From Candidatus Hodarchaeota archaeon (GTDB taxonomy: Archaea > Asgardarchaeota > Heimdallarchaeia > Hodarchaeales > YT1-039): a stretch of 21,537 nucleotides of DNA. Shown piece by piece: positions 15,157-21,537 of the stretch; within the stretch, counting starts at the first letter, position 1, and each line of letters opens with the position of its first letter. Below the pieces are notes generated by a model. The model did not search any database. It saw nothing but the letters and a program-made list of their open reading frames with translations, and was not told the DNA's origin. The stretch spans positions 1 to 21,537 of the forward strand of contig JAEOTF010000246.1 of the NCBI GenBank assembly GCA_016840025.1, in the 5' to 3' direction. Position numbers and translations under genes: made by a program.

Positions 15157-15729
15157 TCAATAACCATTTTTGATATTATTTGAGTGAGTAGGATATTCAA
15201 CAAACAAGAGAAAATAAAAGATAGAACTAGCAACAGCAAAAATGAGCGGAATGGCATAAATACTAACTAATATCGCCAGTTCAACGAAATTGAGGTAGTA
15301 CCATACTTCACCCGGAGGGAGAAAAAGCCGAACAAGTTTAAAAAAATCTTGAAGCCCTAGAACATACCAAAATAGAAATAGTACCCCTGTATCTAATTTA
15401 CGGTTAAAAGCAAACCGAATTGGAATGAAACAAGTAAACAGAGTAGGTGCAAGAAAGAATAAAATTGCTAGTAAAGGTGAAATATCCGAAATAGACGTAC
15501 TGACATACCCTAAAGGATGACTAAAAAAATCAATTCGTATTCCACCTTTTAGCTTGAGCCCAAGAAAGAGTATTTGAATCTCATGAAGAGGGCGTAGAAA
15601 GGCTACTAAGACTGCAGCATGTATTAACTCATGAAGAACAAGTATTAGAAGGGACATTTTAAAGGATGGAATAAGCCAATCGGTTCCTTCCTCTTCCAAT
15701 TGATCCGCAACGCCGCAAAGAAAACACAT
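15157..15729 (-). CDS. Integral membrane protein with HExxH zinc-protease motif
   Basis: 190 residues with about four to five membrane segments. The first carries HELIHA (His33, Glu34, His37), a zincin motif inside a hydrophobic helix, as in site-2-protease-like and DUF3267-type membrane proteins. A third zinc ligand is not certain; Asp in the segment WYVLGLQDFFKLV is a candidate. A CxxC pair (Cys2, Cys5) precedes the first helix. If active it would cut substrates within or near the membrane (inference). The ATG at 15729 has no clear ribosome site; a methionine at residue 25 is an alternative but would leave HELIHA close to the terminus. A TATA-like cctttatag lies about 65 bases upstream. It is divergent from the secreted/membrane protein at 15854, with which it shares a 124-base promoter region. 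Confidence 0.75.
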   Translation of the reverse strand: MCFLCGVADQLEEEGTDWLIPSFKMSLLILVLHELIHAAVLVAFLRPLHEIQILFLGLKLKGGIRIDFFSHPLGYVSTSISDISPLLAILFFLAPTLFTCFIPIRFAFNRKLDTGVLFLFWYVLGLQDFFKLVRLFLPPGEVWYYLNFVELAILVSIYAIPLIFAVASSIFYFLLFVEYPTHSNNIKNGY

Positions 15730-15790
15730 AATTAACTATCATGTCTTTCTATATTTATGATTAATGGTGTATATGAATACACAAATTCTT

Positions 15791-15803
15791 CTATAAAGGT
15801 TTT
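15791..15803 (-). promoter_or_regulatory. Putative TATA box of the HExxH gene
   Basis: On the minus strand, aaaacctttatag reads like an archaeal BRE/TATA pair (purine run, then CCTTTATAG), about 62-74 bases before the ATG at 15729. Confidence 0.4.
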
Positions 15804-15853
15804 CGAAACACCCTTGTGAAATAGATAATTAGTAAACTAAGAGTTGACATATA

Positions 15854-17467
15854 TTGAAGAAGAATGGTTTATTTCTGGTTTTAACCTGCATGATTCTCCT
15901 TTTTAATACAGATTCGGTAATAGCCAGTACTTCTCTTGAGTCCTTTGAAATTCTTCATATAACACGAGGTAGTGCTATAAAATTCGAGGGGAAAGAACCT
16001 GCTGCTCGATGGGTAGATAGTTCTTATCTTGTTAATAACTGGGCGGATAGCGGTGAACTCACCTTTGATAACCATTATTCTAAGCCTACCTTACGAAACA
16101 AACATAATACAACACATTTAATTTCCTCAATTGAGCTTGATTATGCACAACCTCCAGAGTGGGTTGCATGGATCATTGAAACTGCTAATCATCATATTTC
16201 ACCTGCGGTAGTAGTATATACTAATAATAGTGGAGTGGTCGATTGTTATTTTTCTTCTCTCGATAATAAATTTCATCCAGATACAGATGCAGCCGGTGAA
16301 AATAATGCTCGCGGTGCGTGGGGTTACACGGTACATGGTAATAATTTCTTTGTTGAGATTGCCTTTCCTTTATCTAACTCTTTTGACTTCCTTATTGATA
16401 CGCAGATTAAATCTGGTCAAGTATTTTCCCTCTCAATTCAGATTCAGTATCAAAGCGGCGAATCTCCTGTCAGGCTCCCTGCTGAACAGAAAAATCTATG
16501 GCTAAAAATTAAGAATACACGCGAGGAGTATCAAAAGCAATGGACAGAGTTTCAGAAATATATATGGCGACGAAAACAGTATGTCTTTACTCTTTATTCA
16601 GGTATGCCCATTTTTCTCTATTTTCTCCTTTCACTTACTTTTGTTATATTGATTTTGTTCAAAATAACTGCTTTATGGAGACACAAAATGAGTTTACTGG
16701 AAGAATCTATCTTAGAGGATAAAAAGCCGATTGAAAAGAAATCCAATATTCCTGATCTTATTGATGAAACTAAAGAATACTTCAAGGAAGGGGATGGAAG
16801 AAATGTAGTGATTATGGTGGTCTTAAGCCCCCTTGCCTATCTAATAGTAGGTGAAATGTTCAGTGCATTGGTAGAAGCAACAGGAATAGCAAAAATGCCA
16901 AACATTATGTTTTGGTGCCTTATGACATTTCTTACAGTATTTTCTTCAGGGATTCTTATTTATCTCTATTTTCAAAGTAACTTGGCTTTTAAAGGTGATT
17001 CTGACCTATTTTTTGAAGCTATTCCTTCCGATCTACTAATGGATCCTAAAAAAATGATTGTTAGAGTTATAAAATTCTTATCAGCGTTCTATTGGACCAT
17101 CTCCATGATGAGTTGGTATACTACACTAGCATTATTAACTCTATCATTGGAAGAAACTTCAGAATCACCAATTAACTTCTTTATCTCCTATCTCAGTCCG
17201 ACTGACTTTCTTTCTAACCTTGTTTCCATCATTGTCGTTGTAATGCTTGGAGCACTCTTCCTTCCTTCACCATTCCTCGCTAATCCTAGGATATTCGATG
17301 CAATAACAGCACAATTTGTCTGGTCAGGATATTTAGTTGCTTTCTTCGTGGCCTTAATAGCAACAGTTCCTTTTAAGTGGAAAAACAATTGGAATCGTAC
17401 AAGTTTTTCCATGTTTGTAATCTTCTTTTTGCTTGCTATTGGAACCATGTATTCTGTTGCCTTTTAG
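15854..17467 (+). CDS. Exported N-domain plus multi-helix membrane protein
   Basis: 537 residues from TTG 15854, chosen because it gives a clean signal peptide (MKKNGLFLVLTCMILLFNTDSVIA). No ribosome site is visible, so a leaderless or weak start is likely. Residues about 25-240 are extracellular and beta-rich and resemble a DOMON/CBM9-like sandwich (AARWVDSSYLVNNW, then FFVEIAFPL). A membrane helix follows at about 248-272, then a charged linker (275-310, with EESILEDKKPIEKK), and five to six more membrane segments to the C-terminus. The design, an outside binding domain joined to a helical membrane bundle, suits a sensor, transporter subunit or electron-transfer protein. No heme-ligand pattern or catalytic motif was identified. 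It is divergent from the HExxH membrane protein, which might process it (speculative). Confidence 0.75.
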   Translation: MKKNGLFLVLTCMILLFNTDSVIASTSLESFEILHITRGSAIKFEGKEPAARWVDSSYLVNNWADSGELTFDNHYSKPTLRNKHNTTHLISSIELDYAQPPEWVAWIIETANHHISPAVVVYTNNSGVVDCYFSSLDNKFHPDTDAAGENNARGAWGYTVHGNNFFVEIAFPLSNSFDFLIDTQIKSGQVFSLSIQIQYQSGESPVRLPAEQKNLWLKIKNTREEYQKQWTEFQKYIWRRKQYVFTLYSGMPIFLYFLLSLTFVILILFKITALWRHKMSLLEESILEDKKPIEKKSNIPDLIDETKEYFKEGDGRNVVIMVVLSPLAYLIVGEMFSALVEATGIAKMPNIMFWCLMTFLTVFSSGILIYLYFQSNLAFKGDSDLFFEAIPSDLLMDPKKMIVRVIKFLSAFYWTISMMSWYTTLALLTLSLEETSESPINFFISYLSPTDFLSNLVSIIVVVMLGALFLPSPFLANPRIFDAITAQFVWSGYLVAFFVALIATVPFKWKNNWNRTSFSMFVIFFLLAIGTMYSVAF

Positions 17468-17701
17468 GTGAAAAATATGAAAAACAACATGATTGATATT
17501 CGGGAATTATACCGATAAATCCTATCGAATCTATACAACCCCAGATAATTTGATAACTGAAGAAAACTCTTGTTGTTTACGGGTTCCACCACTATGAGAT
17601 ACAGTTGGCGTTTTATCATTCCCGCGTATGGGTTTACTGATCGAACCCGTCGTTCTCCCACTCTAGTTAGTATTATTGTGCTTTAAGGATGGAATTGATA
17701 A
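17468..17701. other. Gene-free region, possibly decayed mobile-element sequence
   Basis: No convincing gene. Short frames on the minus strand (around 17464-17661) read like a basic protein tail following the TnpB-like relic at 17702-17923, but stops interrupt them and no motif confirms this. The base composition is patchier and less AT-rich than in the neighbouring genes. Confidence 0.35.
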
Positions 17702-17923
17702 CTATGAATCGAGAAAAGTCTCATCCGATGAGCAGATGAGTTGAAATACAATATTCAATGCTCCATTAAAACCTGCACGGCATCGGATACCGCAGTCATA
17801 ACAGTGAACCAATGCATGGAAGAGTGACGGTATTCCGAGAATCACATTTGAAATACGTCTTATTTTCCAATTTTCACCATTGGTAGAAATCTCTGTTAGG
17901 GGAGTATTAATTCGCGGAAACAC
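17702..17923 (-). pseudogene. TnpB-like zinc-ribbon relic (IS200/IS605 or IS1341 type)
   Basis: A 73-codon frame whose second half reads HCYDCGIRC followed by GFNGALNIV. This resembles the C-terminal zinc ribbon of TnpB-type RNA-guided nucleases, which ends in (R)DxN(A/G)AxNI. In TnpB the Asp of that motif is the last RuvC catalytic residue; here the aligned position is Gly, and only one of the two CxxC halves is clear. Neither the upstream RuvC domain nor an intact start is present, and stops close the frame on both sides. I therefore read it as a dead fragment of a mobile element rather than a gene. A chance similarity remains possible given the short match. Confidence 0.45.
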
Positions 17924-18040
17924 GGGCTGATGTAATACTCATCAATATTTCATAACTCAAAACGTGATATATATCCTTCAATTGTGTTTCCGACGAAGAA
18001 TTGATTTAAGGAGAGGAGAATGTCAATTGAGTTACTTTAT

Positions 18041-18080
18041 TTTTTAAAAAAAAGGTAGGCCCCTCTCCAGAAAAAAAAAA
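18041..18080 (-). terminator. Double oligo-T terminator of the peptide-transporter operon
   Basis: Downstream of the last gene of the minus-strand operon (stop at 18125), the transcript-sense strand has a run of ten T (plus-strand A run 18071-18080) and then a second run of eight T (18046-18053). Between them is ctggagaggggcctacc. Repeated oligo-T tracts are the normal archaeal termination signal. Confidence 0.5.
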
Positions 18081-18124
18081 TAGGGTGGCAGTTATCCGCT
18101 ACGATATCTTTGAGGTCCCTTGAT

Positions 18125-19342
18125 CTACCCAGCTAGTAGAGCTTTTCTTTCTCTTCTATATCTCTGTTTCCTAATTATAGCTCTAATAGTAAGGAAAATG
18201 ACTAGAACGATAGCTCCGATTATATTTAGTGACCACCAAAAGAGAGCAAATGGATTGTCCCAATGCATCCAATTCCACCAGTCGAAAGATATTACCTCAA
18301 TTGTGATATTGTAATCATCCTGATCAGCGAGTTCATTGCCTATTCCGATGTGAACTATACTTTTATGGGGCGCACTTTTGATGGATCTTAAGCCTATTCT
18401 AAATTCTGTATAGTTATTAGGAGGCAGTTCTTGAATAGAGCCAAAGAAAAAAGTACTATTGAAATTGGATGGGTCAAATCTTACAGTTCCATTAATATTC
18501 ATAGTTCCATTGACAGTCCATGACGTATCGCTCTCGGCACTTACTAGCTCCACAAATTCTGGTTCTGTGTTAACGATCTTTATATCTATACCTGTGATAG
18601 ATGTTAATCCTGTGCTATTGATGAAAAACCAGATAGATCTTATTTCCTCATAATCTATTTCATATCCTCTTGTACCTACACGATATTCCGCGGGGTATGG
18701 TCCAGTGACCTTCATTTTTGGTGCCATAATCTGCACTAATTGCATTTCTACGAATCGAGGGAATAAAACTGTGGTTACGTTTTCCGTATCGGTGTTTTTT
18801 CCTATCGCTGTCATTAAGCGAGTCGGATTACTGGGTGAATAGGTCAGTGCAATAAGATGCCAGGTGACTGTTATACTCTCACTGGCACTCATAGGTCCGA
18901 TATTGTACTCTAAGGGGATTGATATATTGGTTAGTTCTATAAAATTATTAGAATCACCGAGCGGCGGTGGAATTTCATCGATCAATACCACTGTAATATT
19001 CTCAAAATCCTGATAGGCGGTCACGTTTAAGCTTACTGCAGAAGTAATGTTAACGAGGACAGCAATAGGATCTGCGACCATGTCCCAGTTAGGATCTATA
19101 GGGTTTATATGATATGTGGTGATGAAATTGAGCCCTAAATTATTACGTACTGCACCCTGCGGTATTGGCGCTCTCTTAGGTTGGTTGGAAGCGGTTGTAG
19201 CTTGTAAGTTATTGGAAGTCATTAGATCATTATTCCCAATAGTCGAAGAGAGAGATGCATGTGGTAGTGGTGCTAATAGGATGAAGAATAGGATAACTAA
19301 ACTACTAATTGATACTACCCGGGTTTTTTTAAGAAATGGCAT
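18125..19342 (-). CDS. Membrane-anchored surface protein of the peptide-transporter operon
   Basis: About 405 residues. A signal peptide (LKKTRVVSISSLVILFFILLAP) and a single C-terminal membrane helix (FALFWWSLNIIGAIVLVIFL) with a basic tail (RKQRYRRERKALLAG) place a beta-rich ectodomain outside the cell. About ten N-x-S/T sequons suggest N-glycosylation. The ATG at 19342 is chosen because GAGGT lies eight bases upstream; an ATG at 19357, three bases after the upstream gene's TGA, adds five residues and is the alternative. It is the last gene behind the two Opp-type ATPases, effectively coupled to them. It does not look like a normal extracellular solute-binding protein (no SBP_bac_5 features recognised) and may be an accessory surface factor. 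The domain pattern loosely suggests Ig-like/CARDB-type sandwiches. Role unknown. Confidence 0.8.
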   Translation of the reverse strand: MPFLKKTRVVSISSLVILFFILLAPLPHASLSSTIGNNDLMTSNNLQATTASNQPKRAPIPQGAVRNNLGLNFITTYHINPIDPNWDMVADPIAVLVNITSAVSLNVTAYQDFENITVVLIDEIPPPLGDSNNFIELTNISIPLEYNIGPMSASESITVTWHLIALTYSPSNPTRLMTAIGKNTDTENVTTVLFPRFVEMQLVQIMAPKMKVTGPYPAEYRVGTRGYEIDYEEIRSIWFFINSTGLTSITGIDIKIVNTEPEFVELVSAESDTSWTVNGTMNINGTVRFDPSNFNSTFFFGSIQELPPNNYTEFRIGLRSIKSAPHKSIVHIGIGNELADQDDYNITIEVISFDWWNWMHWDNPFALFWWSLNIIGAIVLVIFLTIRAIIRKQRYRRERKALLAG

Positions 19343-19360
19343 ATTTTTCAACCTCATACT

Positions 19361-20422
19361 TCAAAATTCGATTCTACTTTCAACTGCAGGGAGTTCTTTT
19401 CCTTCATAATGGCAAGAAACTCGCCATCCAGTCTCTATTTCTGTATATCCCGGTTCAACCTCTTTACAAATATCCATAACCCACGGACAGCGGGGATGGA
19501 ATCGACATCCTTCGGGAATATCTACTGCAGATGGGATATCACCCGGGATTACGATTCTATCAGACTTCATGGTTGGATCAGGTAGATTGACATTTGATAT
19601 AAGAACTCTAGTATAGGGATGTTGAGGATTCGCTAAAATCTCTTCCATAGGCCCTTCTTCACAGATTCTACCTAGATACAGAATAACTGCGCGCTCACTG
19701 ACATAACGGGCTTGCCCAAGATCATGGGTAACGAAGATATATGTAACATCATGTTTCTGTTGTAATTCCCTCATCAGGTTAAGAATCTCAACTCTCGTAT
19801 TCGCATCCAACATCGAAGTAGGTTCATCCAAAATGATTAGGGGTGGATCTAAAACCATTGCACGGGCGACTCCGATACGTTGTCGCTGGCCTCCACTTAA
19901 TTCGTGCGGATATCGTAGGTCAAAGTCTTCTGGTGGTATCATTCGAACCTCTTCGAGAGCCCGATGAACCCGGTCTTCTAGTTCAGTTCCTTTACAAACT
20001 CGATTAACTCGTAACGGTTCTGCGATTATTTCAAAAATCGTCCATCGGGGATCTAGGGACTCATAGGGATTCTGAAAGATCATTTGTAACTCAGTTCTCA
20101 AACGTCGCATTTGACGCCCTGAAATCCCAATCAAATCGTGTCCCTCACCTTCAGCAGTAGGATGGTATATTACAGAGCCTTGTGTTGCTTTTTCTAACCG
20201 TAAGATGACTCGAGCGATTGTGGTTTTACCACTTCCACTTTCACCTACAATACAGAGAGTAGTACCTCTCTTAACATCAAAGGTGACATCATCTACTGCT
20301 CTAACGTATCTATAGCGACTTCTAAGGGCATCTATAATCCCGACTTTGACAGGGAACCATTTCCGTAGATCTTTGACTTCTAAAATGTTATCTACGTCTG
20401 AATTCAATGCTTCACTCGTCAT
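19361..20422 (-). CDS. Oligopeptide/dipeptide ABC transporter ATP-binding protein, OppF-like
   Basis: 353 residues. It hydrolyses ATP on the cytosolic face to power peptide (or related solute) uptake with its OppD-like partner and two permeases. Visible are Walker A GESGSGKT (60-67), Q-loop Gln117, signature LSGGQ (175-179), Walker B LIILDEP (195-201) and the H-loop His233. The C-terminal extension CRFHPRCPWVMDIC...CHYEG is the oligopeptide-family signature; its four cysteines match positions that bind an Fe-S cluster in some related DppD proteins. The ATG at 20422 lies two bases after the OppD-like gene's TAA, so translation is coupled. It is called OppF-like rather than OppD-like from gene order and the insertion near 27-40 (KVGIIDALRSRYRYV) common in this subunit. 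The transported substrate cannot be told from sequence. Confidence 0.93.
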   Translation of the reverse strand: MTSEALNSDVDNILEVKDLRKWFPVKVGIIDALRSRYRYVRAVDDVTFDVKRGTTLCIVGESGSGKTTIARVILRLEKATQGSVIYHPTAEGEGHDLIGISGRQMRRLRTELQMIFQNPYESLDPRWTIFEIIAEPLRVNRVCKGTELEDRVHRALEEVRMIPPEDFDLRYPHELSGGQRQRIGVARAMVLDPPLIILDEPTSMLDANTRVEILNLMRELQQKHDVTYIFVTHDLGQARYVSERAVILYLGRICEEGPMEEILANPQHPYTRVLISNVNLPDPTMKSDRIVIPGDIPSAVDIPEGCRFHPRCPWVMDICKEVEPGYTEIETGWRVSCHYEGKELPAVESRIEF

Positions 20423-20424
20423 TT

Positions 20425-21402
20425 TTATTCACCAGCGAAAAAGCATGCAGCTTTGTGACCAGCTCTATATTCTTTAAACTCTGGTACCTTCTCCGAACAA
20501 ATCTTTTCAGCTCGTGCGCAACGAGGATGGAAACGACATCCTAAGGGAGGATTAAGAAGACTGGGAGGGAGACCTTCTAAATTGGGAATTTCCCTCTTTA
20601 CTCCTTTTATGTTAGGAAATGCTGCACATAATGCTTTTGTGTATGGATGAAGAGAATGGTTAAAGACTTCAACAGCAGTGCCTGTTTCGACAAGGTGGCC
20701 TGCATACATGATTCCTACCGTATCACTGGATTGAGCTATCACAGCTAAATCGTGAGTGATTACTATAACACCAAGATTGAATTGTTTCTGAAGATCCTTT
20801 AACAGTTTTAGAATTTTTGATTGGACAACCACATCTAATGCTGTAACAGGTTCGTCAGCAATGATAATCTTAGGATTGCATGCAAGAGCCATAGCAATTA
20901 TCGCTCTTTGTCGCATTCCTCCACTGAAATGGTGAGGGTAATCTTTTACACGGGCAGGATCAAGCCCAACGATTTCAAACAACTGCTGTGTTCTTTTCCA
21001 TGCTTGAGATTTAGCTTTTCTCTTTTCTATTCGTTTATAATCTCCTTTTGCCATAATAGCTTCTACAATCTGGTCACCGACATTCATAACCGGATTAAAT
21101 GCATTCATTGCATACTGAAAGACTATAGAAACATCTCTCCAGCGTGCCTTGGACATTTGTCTCTCGGATTTCTTTACTACGTCATCGTTATCTATGAGAA
21201 TTTCTCCGGATGGGATGGTCGCGTTTCTCGGCAAAATTCGCATAATTGAGAATGCACATGTGGTTTTACCACACCCGCTTTCTCCAGCTAAACCGAAAGT
21301 CTGACCAGCTTCGACATCAAAGCTGACATCTTCAACTGCACGAACAGTTCCTTTCTTTATTATGTAGTGAGTGTGGAGGTTTTTTACCTCTAGAACAGCC
21401 AT
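20425..21402 (-). CDS. Oligopeptide/dipeptide ABC transporter ATP-binding protein, OppD-like
   Basis: 325 residues from ATG 21402, which has AGGAG nine bases upstream. The frame extends to a TTG at 21477, but that stretch overlaps the permease's C-terminal codons in another frame, so the longer form is rejected. The ATPase motifs are complete: Walker A GESGCGKT (40-47), Q-loop (FQYAMNAFNP), signature FSGGM (159-163), Walker B IIIADEP (179-185) and ITHD with the H-loop His. The C-terminal block CRFHPRCARAEKIC...CFFAGE is the oligopeptide-family signature, again with four cysteines. It pairs with the OppF-like subunit two bases downstream and with the permease that ends 16 bases upstream. Peptide import is the likely role; nickel or sugar-oligomer uptake are alternatives within the family. 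Confidence 0.94.
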   Translation of the reverse strand: MAVLEVKNLHTHYIIKKGTVRAVEDVSFDVEAGQTFGLAGESGCGKTTCAFSIMRILPRNATIPSGEILIDNDDVVKKSERQMSKARWRDVSIVFQYAMNAFNPVMNVGDQIVEAIMAKGDYKRIEKRKAKSQAWKRTQQLFEIVGLDPARVKDYPHHFSGGMRQRAIIAMALACNPKIIIADEPVTALDVVVQSKILKLLKDLQKQFNLGVIVITHDLAVIAQSSDTVGIMYAGHLVETGTAVEVFNHSLHPYTKALCAAFPNIKGVKREIPNLEGLPPSLLNPPLGCRFHPRCARAEKICSEKVPEFKEYRAGHKAACFFAGE

Positions 21403-21418
21403 TGGGTGGAACTCCTGT

Positions 21419-21537
21419 TTATCGTTCTCGTAGTCGGGGGTTAATGAGTTGGTTGAGACTGTACCCGATGAGGGCAAACCCGAACACGAACGTCAGGATG
21501 CACAGGCCGGGGGGGACAAACCACCACCAATTCCCGA
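21419..21537 (-). CDS. C-terminal end of an Opp/Dpp-type permease, cut by window edge
   Basis: The frame enters from the right edge and ends TAA at 21419-21421. Its 38 residues contain WWWFVPPGLCILTFVFGFAL, then IGYSLNQLINPRLRER. This matches the last membrane helix and conserved tail of DppC/OppC-type permeases (consensus: PGL, a hydrophobic helix, F/G..LIGDALRDALDPRLR). The start lies outside the window. It ends 16 bases before the OppD-like ATG, as expected for one operon. The visible piece is richer in G and C at third positions than the left part of the window. Confidence 0.85.
   Translation of the reverse strand, partial: GNWWWFVPPGLCILTFVFGFALIGYSLNQLINPRLRER

Noticed and set aside
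17464..17661. 65-codon minus-strand frame
   Set aside because: No recognisable motif; may be decayed tail sequence of the TnpB-like relic but cannot be supported as a gene.
21403..21477. N-terminal extension of the OppD-like protein to TTG 21477
   Set aside because: It overlaps the permease C-terminus in another frame, and the ATG at 21402 has its own AGGAG.

Overview
The window looks like chromosomal DNA of an archaeon and is visibly AT-rich. Purine-rich Shine-Dalgarno sites and AT-rich TATA-like boxes lie upstream of many genes. The gene content is archaeal: an Lrp/AsnC regulator, proteins with several zinc ribbons, and membrane-anchored surface proteins rich in N-glycosylation sequons. 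A Ras/Rab-like small GTPase with a long C-terminal extension, together with the many zinc ribbons, suggests an Asgard-type archaeon. That placement is inference: there is no rRNA or other phylogenetic marker here.

Layout. 1-1603: three zinc-ribbon genes. The first is cut by the left edge and carries an octapeptide repeat; the second is a 62-residue Cys-rich protein; the third joins a ribbon to a coiled coil. 1749-7288: a minus-strand operon of an Eco57I-like N6-adenine DNA methyltransferase, a coiled-coil membrane protein and a zinc-ribbon polytopic membrane protein. A helical unknown (7528-8379) lies upstream on the same strand. The methyltransferase frame appears to break at a run of seven A near its 3' end. 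8380-8987: a long AT-rich gap with an 8-bp tandem repeat. 8988-10430: an Lrp-type regulator with a C-terminal cysteine cluster, a convergent thioredoxin, and a small helical protein. 10449-13827: a membrane-anchored surface protein divergent from the GTPase. 14003-14722: a YggS/PLPBP-type PLP-binding protein. 14723-15156: a less AT-rich gap with palindromes and a short direct repeat. 15157-17467: a membrane HExxH protein divergent from a secreted/membrane protein. 17468-18124: a decayed patch with a TnpB-like zinc-ribbon relic. 18125-21537: an oligopeptide ABC transporter operon read leftward (permease end, OppD-like ATPase, OppF-like ATPase, surface protein).

How they fit together. The right end is a peptide-import operon. 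The 1749-7288 operon combines DNA modification with two membrane proteins and is the best candidate for an undescribed, possibly defence-related, system. The regulator next to thioredoxin hints at redox or metal sensing. Much of the rest encodes exported or membrane proteins of unknown function. No tRNA, rRNA or CRISPR array was seen.
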